Positions 24,712 through 32,829 of a stretch of 47,919 nucleotides of DNA are shown in pieces. The notes under the pieces were generated by a model. The model ran no database searches, was not told the DNA's origin, and saw only the letters and a program-made list of their open reading frames with translations. Made by a program: the position numbers and the translations under genes. This DNA is from Lachnospiraceae bacterium (GTDB lineage: Bacteria; Bacillota; Clostridia; Lachnospirales; Lachnospiraceae): the NCBI GenBank assembly GCA_017438775.1, contig JAFRUR010000013.1:1-47919 (forward strand), in the 5' to 3' direction. Position 1 is the stretch's first letter; each line of letters starts with the position of its first letter.

Positions 24712-25505
24712 TCCGAGGCGCCGGAGATCTGGCATCGGGCGTGGCCCTGCGGCTGCACCGCGCCGGTATCGGGCTCGTGATGACGGACGTGGAGCACCCG
24801 ACGGCCATTCGCCGGACGGTCTGCTTCTCCGAGGCCATCAAAAAGGGCGAGACGGTTCTGGAGGGTGTGCGTGCGGTGCGCATTTTCCGTCCCGAAGAGG
24901 CGAAGGCTGTGCTGGACCGCGGAGAGATCGCCGTGATCGCAGATCCGGACGGAACCTGCATCAAAGATCTTGCGCCGGATGCCGTGGTGGATGCCATCCT
25001 CGCGAAGAAGAACCTGGGCACGACCATCGACATGGCACCCGTGGTGATCGGCGTCGGGCCCGGATTCACAGCGGGCGTCGACTGCCACGCCGTGGTGGAG
25101 AGCATGCGCGGGCATTATCTGGGCCGCGTCATTCACGAGGGGAGTGCGATTCCAAACACCGGCGTGCCGGGCAATATCGGCGGGTTCACGCTGGAACGCG
25201 TGCTGCGCGCCCCCGCGGAAGGCATCTTTCACCCGCGCCGCGACATCGGCGATGAGGTCAAAGCCGGAGAGGTCGCCGGCGAGGTGGAGCACGAGGGCGA
25301 GATGGTCCCCATGATCTGCACCATCGACGGGATCCTGCGCGGCATCCTGGAGGACGGCGTGCCTGTGTTCAAGGGAATGAAGTCCGGAGACATCGACCCG
25401 CGCTGCAAAAAGGAGCACTGCTACTGTTCCTCCGACAAGGCGCTCTCCATCGGCGGAGGCGTCCTGGAGGCCGTTCTGGAGCTGACCGGCGCTCTGCGCG
25501 TTTGA
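24699..25505 (+). CDS. yqeB: YqeB/EF2563-type selenium-dependent hydroxylase maturation protein
   Basis: A protein of 268 residues opening with a Rossmann-like VVIRGAGDLASGVALRL, followed by TDVEHPTAIRRTVCFSEAI, GVGPGFTAGVDCHAVVE and a C-terminal segment with RCKKEHCYCSSDKALSIGGG, whose clustered cysteines could bind metal or selenium. This family is the marker gene of the selenium-dependent molybdenum hydroxylase trait. It is thought to help form or insert the labile selenium ligand; the mechanism is unknown. It is coupled to yqeC by overlap. Confidence 0.94.
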   Translation: MLVVIRGAGDLASGVALRLHRAGIGLVMTDVEHPTAIRRTVCFSEAIKKGETVLEGVRAVRIFRPEEAKAVLDRGEIAVIADPDGTCIKDLAPDAVVDAILAKKNLGTTIDMAPVVIGVGPGFTAGVDCHAVVESMRGHYLGRVIHEGSAIPNTGVPGNIGGFTLERVLRAPAEGIFHPRRDIGDEVKAGEVAGEVEHEGEMVPMICTIDGILRGILEDGVPVFKGMKSGDIDPRCKKEHCYCSSDKALSIGGGVLEAVLELTGALRV

Positions 25506-25544
25506 GAAAATCTGATTTGATCATATGAAGGGAGAGACCGCCCT

Positions 25545-26462
25545 ATGACCAAGGTGAGCCTCCGGCAGCTGGAAGTTTTTGTCCGGATCGCGGAGACTGG
25601 AAGCTTTACGCAGACAGCACATGATTTCGGCATCAGCCAGTCCACCATCAGCACGCACCTGCGGACGCTGGAGGAGGAACTGGGAGTGCCGCTGTTTGAC
25701 CGCAGCCGGCGCCAAAAGGTGTCCCTGACACCCGTCGGCGAGGCACTTTGCCCTCTGGCCCGCAGGGTCATCGAGCAGGCGGACCGCTTCGAGGAGAGAG
25801 CCAGGACCGAGCGCGAACGCATCCCGCTGGTGCTGGGCGCATCCGCGACGCTGTCGCAGTACCTGCTTCCGGAGATTCTGGCGGCCTACACGCATCGGCA
25901 TCCGGACCGCACGTATCTGATGCGCCGCGGCAGCAGCGCCGAGGTCTGCCGGATGGTGCTGGACGAATCGGTGCGCATCGGCTTCTCGGGCGCCTGCGGG
26001 GTGGAACGTCTCACCTATGTTCCGATGATGAGCGACGAACTGGTCGTCGTGACGCCCAATTCTGCGCATTACCGCGATATGCTGGCGCGCGGGGCCGGCG
26101 CCCTGGAACTTCTGCACGAGCCGATGCTGGTCCACATGGACGGGTCGGGCATCACGAGCGTGCTGGAGACGCAGCTGCAGCGGTACGGCATCGATGTTCA
26201 CTCGCTCTGGGCGATCGGGCGCAACGACGATACGGAGACCGTGAAGAACATGGTCGAAAAGGGCGCCGGAATCTCGGTCCTGAGCGACCTGATGATCAAG
26301 GAAGAATTGAAAAAAAAGAAGCTCCTGGCGTTCCCTTTCCCGGACGGCGGCATGCGGCGTGAACTCTATCTGGTCACGAATCCGGACGTGGAGTACGGAG
26401 AGGCGGAACAGCAGCTGATGGACTTCATTATTGCGGAGGCAAATCATCATGGCACAGTCTAA
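25545..26462 (+). CDS. LysR-family regulator
   Basis: A protein of 305 residues, with an N-terminal winged helix (LRQLEVFVRIAETGSFTQTA, SQSTISTHLRTLEEELGVP) and a substrate-binding domain from about residue 88 (IPLVLGASATLSQYLLPEIL). It resembles the LysR at 4621 in layout and may sense a sulfur, selenium or molybdate-related ligand (context only). It lies 39 bp after yqeB and overlaps the following membrane protein gene by 14 bp, so the two are co-expressed. Confidence 0.9.
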   Translation: MTKVSLRQLEVFVRIAETGSFTQTAHDFGISQSTISTHLRTLEEELGVPLFDRSRRQKVSLTPVGEALCPLARRVIEQADRFEERARTERERIPLVLGASATLSQYLLPEILAAYTHRHPDRTYLMRRGSSAEVCRMVLDESVRIGFSGACGVERLTYVPMMSDELVVVTPNSAHYRDMLARGAGALELLHEPMLVHMDGSGITSVLETQLQRYGIDVHSLWAIGRNDDTETVKNMVEKGAGISVLSDLMIKEELKKKKLLAFPFPDGGMRRELYLVTNPDVEYGEAEQQLMDFIIAEANHHGTV

Positions 26463-27237
26463 TCGTAAACAGAGCATGGAACGTCTGCAGCAGCGCCACA
26501 AAAAGAAGGAGCGCCCGCAGGATAAGATCGACCGGAAGATCGTAACGGCGCGTGACCTCTTTCTGGATCTGGCGCTCATCCTGATTCTCTCGATCACGTT
26601 CTGGTTTACCATGAGGATGAACGCGGGCGCGGTGAGTGCCATCCTCCAGAACCCGGAGCGGTCGCTCCTCGTGCGCAGTGCGGTGCTGTGCCTCTTCCAG
26701 GCAGGCATGGCCGGGCTGGCGGCGCTGTATGTGATGTTCCACCGTTATGAGACGGTGAGGGACCACGGCGTATTCTGGGGAGAGAAGACCCCGCTGGCGC
26801 TGGGATTGTCCGTTCTCTGTTTTGTCCCCGTGCTTCTGGTGCGGATCATGGAGGGAGGTTTCTCCGTGAGCCCCTTCAAGCGCGTGCCGCTGATGGACGA
26901 GGTCGCGGCCAATACGGACGGCACGGCTGCCGTGGTCATGGCGCTGGTCTTCCTGGTGTTCGGACTGGTGCAGGGACTGGCCTATGTGGTCTTCGCGGAC
27001 AAGGTGAACGCGAAGTTCCCGAAGCGGATCGCTTCCCTGTCCTGGCTCTCCTGGGGAGCTCTGGCCGGCGCCGCTCTGTTTGTGTGGATGTCCTCGGTCT
27101 GGATCGGTTTCATCCCGTCCGTGGCCTCCGGCATCGCCGCCTTCCTGATGATGTTCGGGCTCCTGACCGTGCGCGATCTGACCGGCTGCAGCTGGGGCGT
27201 CATCGGCGTCATCCTGCTTCTCTGGAATATGTGCTGA
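26449..27237 (+). CDS. Membrane protein of unknown function
   Basis: A protein of 262 residues not recognised. A charged, Lys/Arg/Gln-rich N-terminal tail of about 35 residues, which should stay in the cytoplasm, is followed by six or seven hydrophobic segments (LALILILSITFWF; AVLCLFQAGMAGLAALYVMF; LGLSVLCFVPVLLV; VVMALVFLVFGLVQGLAYVV; WGALAGAALFVW; IAAFLMMFGLL; GVIGVILLLW). No transporter signature or catalytic motif was seen. GGAGG precedes the ATG at 26449. Context (LysR upstream, yqeB operon) suggests a link to selenium or molybdenum metabolism but does not prove it. Confidence 0.75.
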   Translation: MAQSNRKQSMERLQQRHKKKERPQDKIDRKIVTARDLFLDLALILILSITFWFTMRMNAGAVSAILQNPERSLLVRSAVLCLFQAGMAGLAALYVMFHRYETVRDHGVFWGEKTPLALGLSVLCFVPVLLVRIMEGGFSVSPFKRVPLMDEVAANTDGTAAVVMALVFLVFGLVQGLAYVVFADKVNAKFPKRIASLSWLSWGALAGAALFVWMSSVWIGFIPSVASGIAAFLMMFGLLTVRDLTGCSWGVIGVILLLWNMC

Positions 27238-27359
27238 CGCGGACCGATCCTGTCCGCGGGCGCATTCTCCGCGATCCAGAGAAAAGACTTTGAGCAGAGA
27301 GCAGACAGGACAGAAGGAAAACCGGGACATGCAGCAGGCTGTTAAGAACAGGAGGCGTC

Positions 27360-27872
27360 ATGCTGGATCCGTCAAAATTCAGTCCCCGGTATGAGGTGCG
27401 GCCGCTGGGAGAAGAGGATGCGGACAGCGTCCTGAAGATCCTGCAGGGGAACCGCATTTTTGTCGAGTGCAGCGTGAATTACGGCGGAGAGGAACCCAGC
27501 CGGGAGCGCGTACTTGCGGATATGCATGCGGTCCCCGAGGGGCTCCCGCTCTCGAAAAAGCATTACGTCGGGATGTTCGAGGGAGAGCGGCTGGCCGCCG
27601 TGCTGGACATTCTGGACGGATTCCCGGAGCCGGACATCGCTTTTTTCGGACTGTTCCTTATGGCCCCGGAGGACCAGGGGCAGGGGGAAGGCACGCGGAT
27701 CATCGGAGAACTTGCCGCGTATCTGAAGAGCGAAGGTATGAGCGCGATCCGTCTCGGGATCGACAAGGGAAATCCGCAGTCCACGCATTTCTGGAAGAAG
27801 AACGGCTTTGCCGTGATCCGCGAGGTGGAGAGGAACGATGGCGTGATCCTCGTGGCGGAGAGGAGGCTGTAA
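27360..27872 (+). CDS. GNAT-family N-acetyltransferase
   Basis: A protein of 170 residues with the GNAT fold. The acetyl-CoA loop is APEDQGQGEGTRIIGELAAY (Q/RxxGxG/A type), followed by AIRLGIDKGNPQSTHFWKKNGF, a typical beta4-alpha4 region. The acceptor is unknown. AGGAGG lies before the ATG. It is the last gene before the second 13-bp array, 122 bp after the membrane protein. Confidence 0.87.
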   Translation: MLDPSKFSPRYEVRPLGEEDADSVLKILQGNRIFVECSVNYGGEEPSRERVLADMHAVPEGLPLSKKHYVGMFEGERLAAVLDILDGFPEPDIAFFGLFLMAPEDQGQGEGTRIIGELAAYLKSEGMSAIRLGIDKGNPQSTHFWKKNGFAVIREVERNDGVILVAERRL

Positions 27873-27921
27873 GAGTGTCGGCAGACGCTCGAAACAGAAG
27901 AGAAGAGAACTTATAGAATTA

Positions 27922-28260
27922 CATAAGAGATTAACGGAATTAATTTACAGAAAGAATTTACAGAATTACAGAAGAGGACGACAGAAAGAATTAACATAAC
28001 ACACATTTTCCGCAGCCCCATCACTGATGATTAACGTAAATACACAACGTAAACTCGTTACATAAATACTTTTCATAAAACATTAACGTAATGTGCTAAC
28101 GTAAAGCATTCACGTAAAGGCTTTACATAACTATATCCGTGATTCTCCCGTTTTCTTCCCTGCTGTCGTCTCTGCGCAAATCGGACTTACATCAGTGTCA
28201 AATGTCAACATAATCCCTTTACAAAAGATGTTTTCATAACACATTTACATAATCTTTATT
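27922..28260. repeat. 13-bp-period CRTAA array, copy 2
   Basis: The same organisation as at 22549. Block A: pentamers at 27922, 27935, 27948, 27961, then a phase slip of 8 to 27969, 27982, 27995, mostly CAGAA or CGGAA. Block B: 28035, 28048, 28061, 28074, 28087, 28100, 28113, 28126, all CATAA or CGTAA. Block C: 28209, 28222 (CAAAA), 28235, 28248, CATAA. That is 19 units, every step within a block except the slip exactly 13. Spacers are unrelated to those of copy 1. The start of the last unit lies 52 bp before the flavin reductase gene. No gene is seen in 27873-28299. Confidence 0.9.
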
Positions 28261-28299
28261 CGGCTTCGTTAACTTTTGAATTCAATATAGGAGGGTGTC

Positions 28300-28917
28300 A
28301 TGAAAGTACTTATCTTAAACGGATCCCCGCACGAAAACGGCAATGTGGCAGTGGCTCTGTCTGAACTGACGAAGACCTTCGCGCAGGAAGGTGTCGAGAC
28401 CGAGATCGTCCGCGTCGGCGGAAAGCCTGTGGAAGGCTGCCGCGCCTGCGGCGCCTGCGGCAAGCTCGGCAGATGCGTGATCAATGACGTCGTCAATGAG
28501 GTCGCGGCAAAGTTCAAGGAGGCGGACGGCCTGATCATCGCTTCCCCTGTGTACTATGCCTCTGCGAACGGCTCGCTGATCTGCCTGCTCGACCGCCTCT
28601 TCTACAGCGCTGGGTTTGACAAGACGATGAAGGTCGGCGCTTCTGTCGTCGCGGCCCGCCGCGGCGGTCTGTCCGCGACGTTTGACGAACTCAACAAGTA
28701 CTTCACGATCTGCGGCATGCCGGTGGCTTCCAGCCAGTACTGGAACAGCGTGCACGGCGCTGCGCCCGGCGAGGCGGCCGGAGACAGCGAGGGCCTGCAG
28801 ACCATGCGCGTTCTTGCCCGCAACATGGCGTTTCTGATGAAGAGCATCGCTCTTGGAAAAGAGAAGTACGGCCTTCCGGAGAAGGAGCCGTGGGAGAAGA
28901 CCAACTTCATCCGCTGA
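28300..28917 (+). CDS. NADPH-dependent FMN reductase-like flavoprotein
   Basis: A flavodoxin-fold protein of 205 residues. The FMN phosphate loop is LILNGSPHENGNVAVALSEL at the N-terminus, then CRACGACGKLGRC, a cysteine-rich loop typical of anaerobe iron-sulfur flavoproteins or quinone reductases, and IASPVYYASANGSL, which packs on the isoalloxazine ring. It probably reduces flavin or a quinone-like electron acceptor; the partner is unknown. GGAGGG precedes the ATG. It stands alone between the second 13-bp array and a two-way terminator. Confidence 0.88.
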   Translation: MKVLILNGSPHENGNVAVALSELTKTFAQEGVETEIVRVGGKPVEGCRACGACGKLGRCVINDVVNEVAAKFKEADGLIIASPVYYASANGSLICLLDRLFYSAGFDKTMKVGASVVAARRGGLSATFDELNKYFTICGMPVASSQYWNSVHGAAPGEAAGDSEGLQTMRVLARNMAFLMKSIALGKEKYGLPEKEPWEKTNFIR

Positions 28918-29026
28918 CGCCGCGTTCGCTTTTTTCGCGGGCTCACGCCTTCGACGATGCCCTGCAGCTGCCGCCGGAACTCTACGGCGCGCTGTATCTC
29001 CGGCATCTTTCGTCTGATAGAAATAA

Positions 29027-29058
29027 AAACAAGGATCCGCGTGTGCGGGTCCTTGTTT
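29027..29058. terminator. Bidirectional terminator
   Basis: Arms AAACAAGGATCCGC and GCGGGTCCTTGTTT pair over 14 positions with one G-T mismatch around a GTGT loop. A T-rich run follows on the plus strand and an A-rich run precedes it, so it can serve both the flavin reductase gene and the convergent mop gene. Confidence 0.85.
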
Positions 29059-29131
29059 GATTTGCGCCGGTATTTTGCCGAAGCGTACCGGACAGGCCGG
29101 ATCTCTGTCCGGTTCCGTATTCGAACTGGGG

Positions 29132-29344
29132 TCAGTCCTCCACGCCCACCATCACCGACGTGGCCTTGATGACGGCAAGGGCATCCTCGCCAGGAGCCAG
29201 TCCGAGCTCGTCCACGGCGTTGTTGGAGATCGTGGCGCTTGCGGTCAGGCCGCCCAGAACGTTCATTTTCACGATCGAGTTGACGGCGCCGCGGTCGACG
29301 CTGACGACCTTTCCGGGGAACTGGTTGCGTGCGCTGAGTCTCAT
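29132..29344 (-). CDS. mop: Molybdenum-pterin binding protein (molbindin)
   Basis: A single TOBE/Mop domain of 70 residues: the start MRLSARNQFPGKVVSV, VNSIVKMNVLGG and the conserved TATIS-like ATISNNAVDELGL, ending AVIKATSVMVG. Such proteins assemble as hexamers that store or buffer molybdate. GAGGAGG lies upstream. It follows modC by 132 bp in the same direction, so it probably belongs to the mod operon. It could also supply the sensing domain that the ModE-like protein at 18440 lacks (inference). Confidence 0.93.
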   Translation of the reverse strand: MRLSARNQFPGKVVSVDRGAVNSIVKMNVLGGLTASATISNNAVDELGLAPGEDALAVIKATSVMVGVED

Positions 29345-29476
29345 GAGATGTTTCCTCCTCGTGAAATTTTGACTGTGTGGATGGATGGCCGCAGCCCGGA
29401 GCCGAAGATATGGCTTTGCCAGGCTTTTCCGCCGGAGATGCGGACGGGTTTGTCGGTTCGTCGGATTTTGGTGTGG

Positions 29477-30703
29477 TCAGTTCTTTTCCCGCAGAAGCAG
29501 CATGGCCGGCTCGGGAAACACCATATCGATCTGCGGTTTTCTGAGCTGCGCCCAGAGGCTCTTGGACAGCGTCCAGCCGATCGGGATGGAGGTCTCCGGC
29601 GCGCCTTCCGGACGCAGCATCACGGTGATGGAGAAGGGATCCTCCAGTTCCGAGATGACGCGGCAGAGGACGCGGGCCGCCGGTGCAGGCGCAGGGCCCT
29701 GTTTCCGTTCCCGGGTCTCCGGAGCAGAAGCAGGAGAGACGGCTTCAGCGGCTTTCGAATCGAAGCCGTCCTTCGTGAACGGAGCGGACGGTCTTTCCGG
29801 GGCGGCTTTCGGTCCGCTGCCGGGGAAGTACTGCGTCTGCACGGGGCCGTCTGCGGCATAGATGTCGTGCATGCGGATGCCGACGTGGGTCACGTCCTCC
29901 GGGACCGGGGCGGAGAAGGAGAGAGGCAGACCCCAGTCCTTTGCCGCGGCTCGGCGTCTGTCGGAAGGATCGACCGCGAGGCGGGAAATGTTCTTGCAGC
30001 CGGTCAGCCGGGCGCCTGTGACGGTGCGCGGGTCGTGGAAGACCTCGCGGCGGGTCCCGAAGACGTCGACGGTCCCCTCGTTCATCACGGCGATCTTATC
30101 CGCGAGGCGGAACACCTCGTCGCGGTCATGGGAGACCAGGACGACGGTCTTTCCAAAGGCGCGGATCCGCTCCCGCACCTCCTGCTCCATCTGGAAGCGA
30201 AGATGGGCGTCCAGGGCAGAAAACGGCTCATCCAGAAGAAGGATGTTCGGCGCAGAGACCAGGATCCGGGCCAGGGCCACGCGCTGCTGCTGTCCGCCGG
30301 AAAGCTGGGACGGAAGGCGGCCCTCCAGGTCTTCGAGGCCGAATTCACGGAGGTAGTGAGCGACCTGTTCCTCGCGCTTTTCGCGGCTCGCCTCGCGGCG
30401 CGCGCCTGCCATCAGGTTCCGGCGCACTGTCATCTGCGGGAAGAGGGCGTAGTTCTGGAAGAGCAGGCCGGTCCGGCGCTTCTGCGGCGTCAGGTCGATC
30501 TTTTTCTCCGAGTCGAAGAGGATGGTATCGTCCACGACGATGCGGCCCCGGTCGGGCCGGTCGATTCCGGCGATGCACCGCAGCGTCATGCTCTTGCCGC
30601 ACCCGGAGCCGCCAAGCAGGGCGACGGTCTCGTCACCGGCCTCCAGCTTCACCTTCAGGTGAAAACTGCCGATCTGTTTTTCAATGTCGACGTATAAGGA
30701 CAT
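29477..30703 (-). CDS. modC: Molybdate ABC transporter ATPase ModC
   Basis: ATPase of the molybdate importer, 408 residues. Walker A is LLGGSGCGKSMTL, the Q-loop is LLFQNYALFPQMTV, the ABC signature LSGGQQQRVALARIL, Walker B ILLLDEPFSALD and the H-loop VLVSHDRDE. The C-terminal TOBE region (from about 285) is interrupted by a Pro/Ala/Glu-rich stretch of about 50 residues between QTQYFPGSG and RVLCRVISELED. The ATG at 30703 is chosen because homology begins there with GGAAAG upstream. It works with ModB, 74 bp upstream. Confidence 0.93.
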   Translation of the reverse strand: MSLYVDIEKQIGSFHLKVKLEAGDETVALLGGSGCGKSMTLRCIAGIDRPDRGRIVVDDTILFDSEKKIDLTPQKRRTGLLFQNYALFPQMTVRRNLMAGARREASREKREEQVAHYLREFGLEDLEGRLPSQLSGGQQQRVALARILVSAPNILLLDEPFSALDAHLRFQMEQEVRERIRAFGKTVVLVSHDRDEVFRLADKIAVMNEGTVDVFGTRREVFHDPRTVTGARLTGCKNISRLAVDPSDRRRAAAKDWGLPLSFSAPVPEDVTHVGIRMHDIYAADGPVQTQYFPGSGPKAAPERPSAPFTKDGFDSKAAEAVSPASAPETRERKQGPAPAPAARVLCRVISELEDPFSITVMLRPEGAPETSIPIGWTLSKSLWAQLRKPQIDMVFPEPAMLLLREKN

Positions 30704-30777
30704 GGCATTTTGCTTCTTTCCGGGGAGATTTCGCTGAGACGGTTCCTGACCTTTGCGCGTGGCTTTTTGCGGCAGCG

Positions 30778-31440
30778 TTACCGGCGGGCTTCCCGCCGCT
30801 CCAGCATGTTGACGGCCAGAAGGACGACAAAGGAGATGGCCATGTTGACCAGCACCCATTGGAAGGCCAGGGCGTCGTCGTTGATGCGCCAGAGCTGATA
30901 GACGGTCGTGGAGATGGTGGCGGTGCGGCCCGGCGTGTAGCCGGCGATCATGCTGGTCGCGCCGTACTCTCCGAGGGCGCGGGCGAAGGCCAGGACGGTC
31001 CCGGCCAGGATCCCCTGGCGGCAGTAGGGCATGCGGATCCGCCAGAAAATATAGGTATTGGAAAGACCGAGGCTCTGGCCGGAGTACGCGAGGGTCCTGT
31101 CGAAGGACTCAAAGGCGCCGCGGGCGGTGCGGTACATCAGCGGAAAAATGACGACGACGGTCGCGAAAACAGCCGACCACCAGGTCATGACCAGTTTGAG
31201 CTGGAAGTGCTCCAGGAACCAGGCGCCGATGGGCGTCGTCGGTCCGAGGAGGCGCAGCAGAAGGAACCCCACCACGGTGGGAGGCAGGACCAGCGGGAGC
31301 GTCAGGATCACGTCGAGGGCGGCCTTGACGCCCCGCGGGAGCCGGGCGATGTAGTAGGCCGCGAAGATTCCGACGAAAAAGATGATGAACGTGCTGATGA
31401 GCGCGATTCGCAGGGAATTGTACAGCGGGAACCAGTCCAT
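30778..31440 (-). CDS. modB: Molybdate ABC transporter permease ModB
   Basis: Inner-membrane permease of 220 residues with five or six hydrophobic segments (ISTFIIFFVGIFAAYYIA; ILTLPLVLPPTVVGFLLL; WWSAVFATVVVIFPLM; the last VLVNMAISFVVLLAVNML). The EAA loop that docks on ModC is RALGEYGATSMIAGYTPG. Length is typical. GGAGG precedes the start. It lies between modA and modC; a hairpin terminator separates it from modA. Confidence 0.95.
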   Translation of the reverse strand: MDWFPLYNSLRIALISTFIIFFVGIFAAYYIARLPRGVKAALDVILTLPLVLPPTVVGFLLLRLLGPTTPIGAWFLEHFQLKLVMTWWSAVFATVVVIFPLMYRTARGAFESFDRTLAYSGQSLGLSNTYIFWRIRMPYCRQGILAGTVLAFARALGEYGATSMIAGYTPGRTATISTTVYQLWRINDDALAFQWVLVNMAISFVVLLAVNMLERREARR

Positions 31441-31637
31441 ACCGTCCTCCGTGTCTGCGCCGGCCGCTGCGGTGCGGGAGCGCCCGGAAAGCCGGCAGGC
31501 AGCAGATTCAGCGAGAATAAAAATGCAGTGTATGACAGAATGTGCCGTTCTGGATCAGTATATCACAAGCATTCTTCCGGAAAAAGGAAAGAGGTGAAAG
31601 CTGCCGTCCGAAGACATATCCCGTCAAACGGAAAAAC

Positions 31638-31665
31638 GGGACCGGGCAATTCTCAGCCCGGTCCC
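31638..31665 (-). terminator. Terminator-like hairpin between modA and modB
   Basis: A perfect 10-bp stem, GGGACCGGGC with GCCCGGTCCC, around an 8-base loop, followed on the minus strand by GTTTTT. It lies within 50 bp after the modA stop and 200 bp before modB. It could terminate most transcripts after modA, so the binding protein is made in excess over the permease. Confidence 0.75.
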
Positions 31666-31683
31666 GGTCACTGTCGAATCGAA

Positions 31684-32592
31684 TCAGTTCAGGGGCGTAA
31701 AGCCGACCTTTGAGAAGACGTCGCCGGCTTCCTTCGTCTTCAGGAAATCGAGGAAGGCCTGGGCGGCTTCGGGGTGCTTCGAGGGCTTCATGACAGCCGC
31801 GGGATAGATGACCTGCCCGCACATCTCCTTGGTCGCGGTGTCGACCACCTTGAGGTTCGCGGAGAAGGCGTCCGTCTGGTAGATGATGCCGCAGTCGACG
31901 GCAGCGGTGCTCACCTGGCTCGTCACGTCCTTGACGTTGGTGCCGTAGGTGATGACGCCCTTCGCGGCAAGATCCTCTTCCTTAAGTCCGAAGAAGGCCA
32001 GAATCTTCTGGGTGTACTGGCCGACCGGGACGTCGGCGTTGCCCATCGCAAGCAGGATGTCGCCGGCCTCCAGATGGGCCTTCAGGTCCTCATACGACTG
32101 GATGTTCTTCGTGTTGTTGTCCGGGACGGCCAGGGCGACCTTGTTCTCCAGAATGTTGAAGCGGGTGCCTTCCGCCACAAAGTCCAGACCGTCGGTATTG
32201 ACGGCGGGGTCCGCGGACTTGTCCAGCTGGTTCATCTGCTTCTGGCCGGCAGAGATGAAGACGTCGCATTCCGCACCGTTCTGGATCTGGGTCTTCAGGG
32301 TACCGGAGGAATCGAAGGTGTAGGTGATCTTCACTTCCGGGTGAGCGGTCTCATAGACGCCCTTGAGCTCGGTCAGCGTCTCCTGCATGGAGGCGGCGGC
32401 CAGGACAAAGAGTTCCACGTTCTCCGGAGCCTTGGTGGTTTCGGGAGCCTTGGTGGTTTCGGGGGCCTTGGTGCTCTCCGGGGCCTTGGTGGTCTGCGGA
32501 GCAGCCGTGGTCTGAGGCGTATTGCCGCCGCAGCCGGCGAGCAGGGCGGCCGAAAGGACAAGAACAAGAATCAGTGCGACGATGCGTTTCAT
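31684..32592 (-). CDS. modA: Molybdate-binding lipoprotein ModA
   Basis: Extracytoplasmic molybdate receptor of 302 residues. A lipoprotein signal (KRIVALILVLVLSAALLAGC) places the lipidated Cys near residue 21. It is followed by a low-complexity tether of four TKAPE(T/S)-type repeats (about 30-57), then the binding domain (ELFVLAAASMQETLTEL, FDSSGTLKTQIQNGAECDVF, and GTNVKDVTSQVSTAAVDCG), which matches ModA. GGAGGTACCC precedes the ATG. It starts the mod operon and is divergent from the Crp/Fnr gene; tungstate binding cannot be excluded. Confidence 0.94.
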   Translation of the reverse strand: MKRIVALILVLVLSAALLAGCGGNTPQTTAAPQTTKAPESTKAPETTKAPETTKAPENVELFVLAAASMQETLTELKGVYETAHPEVKITYTFDSSGTLKTQIQNGAECDVFISAGQKQMNQLDKSADPAVNTDGLDFVAEGTRFNILENKVALAVPDNNTKNIQSYEDLKAHLEAGDILLAMGNADVPVGQYTQKILAFFGLKEEDLAAKGVITYGTNVKDVTSQVSTAAVDCGIIYQTDAFSANLKVVDTATKEMCGQVIYPAAVMKPSKHPEAAQAFLDFLKTKEAGDVFSKVGFTPLN

Positions 32593-32744
32593 GGGTACCT
32601 CCTGTTTTCATGCGGTTCGCTTGGACGGTGTTCAGAACGCTCCGCCGCAGAATACCTGGTCGGCCGGGGTGCTGAACTTCTCTTTCTCTGTACCGGGCCC
32701 CTGGTACGTCTCCTATACTGTATCAGAGATCACGGCACTTTTTA

Positions 32745-32758
32745 GTTGTTTAAACAAC
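32745..32758. promoter_or_regulatory. 14-bp palindrome, likely Crp/Fnr-family operator
   Basis: GTTGTTTAAACAAC is a perfect palindrome with the 5-4-5 layout of FNR-type sites (half-site GTTGT). It overlaps the -35 box of the regulator promoter and lies about 41-47 bp upstream of a possible modA start on the other strand. Confidence 0.55.
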
Positions 32759-32774
32759 ATAATTCAGGTATAAT
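32746..32774 (+). promoter_or_regulatory. Promoter of the Crp/Fnr regulator gene
   Basis: -35 TTGTTT (32746-32751), 17-bp spacer, perfect -10 TATAAT (32769-32774). The operator-like palindrome covers the -35, suggesting autorepression. Confidence 0.65.
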
Positions 32775-32829
32775 CCGAATAGATCGATCACCGATATTCT
32801 GCTCCGCAGGCAACGCAGCAGGAGGACAT

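Noticed and set aside
22549..28260. CRISPR arrays
   Set aside because: The repeat is 5 bp with 8-bp spacers at a 13-bp period, far below CRISPR sizes, and no cas gene is present.
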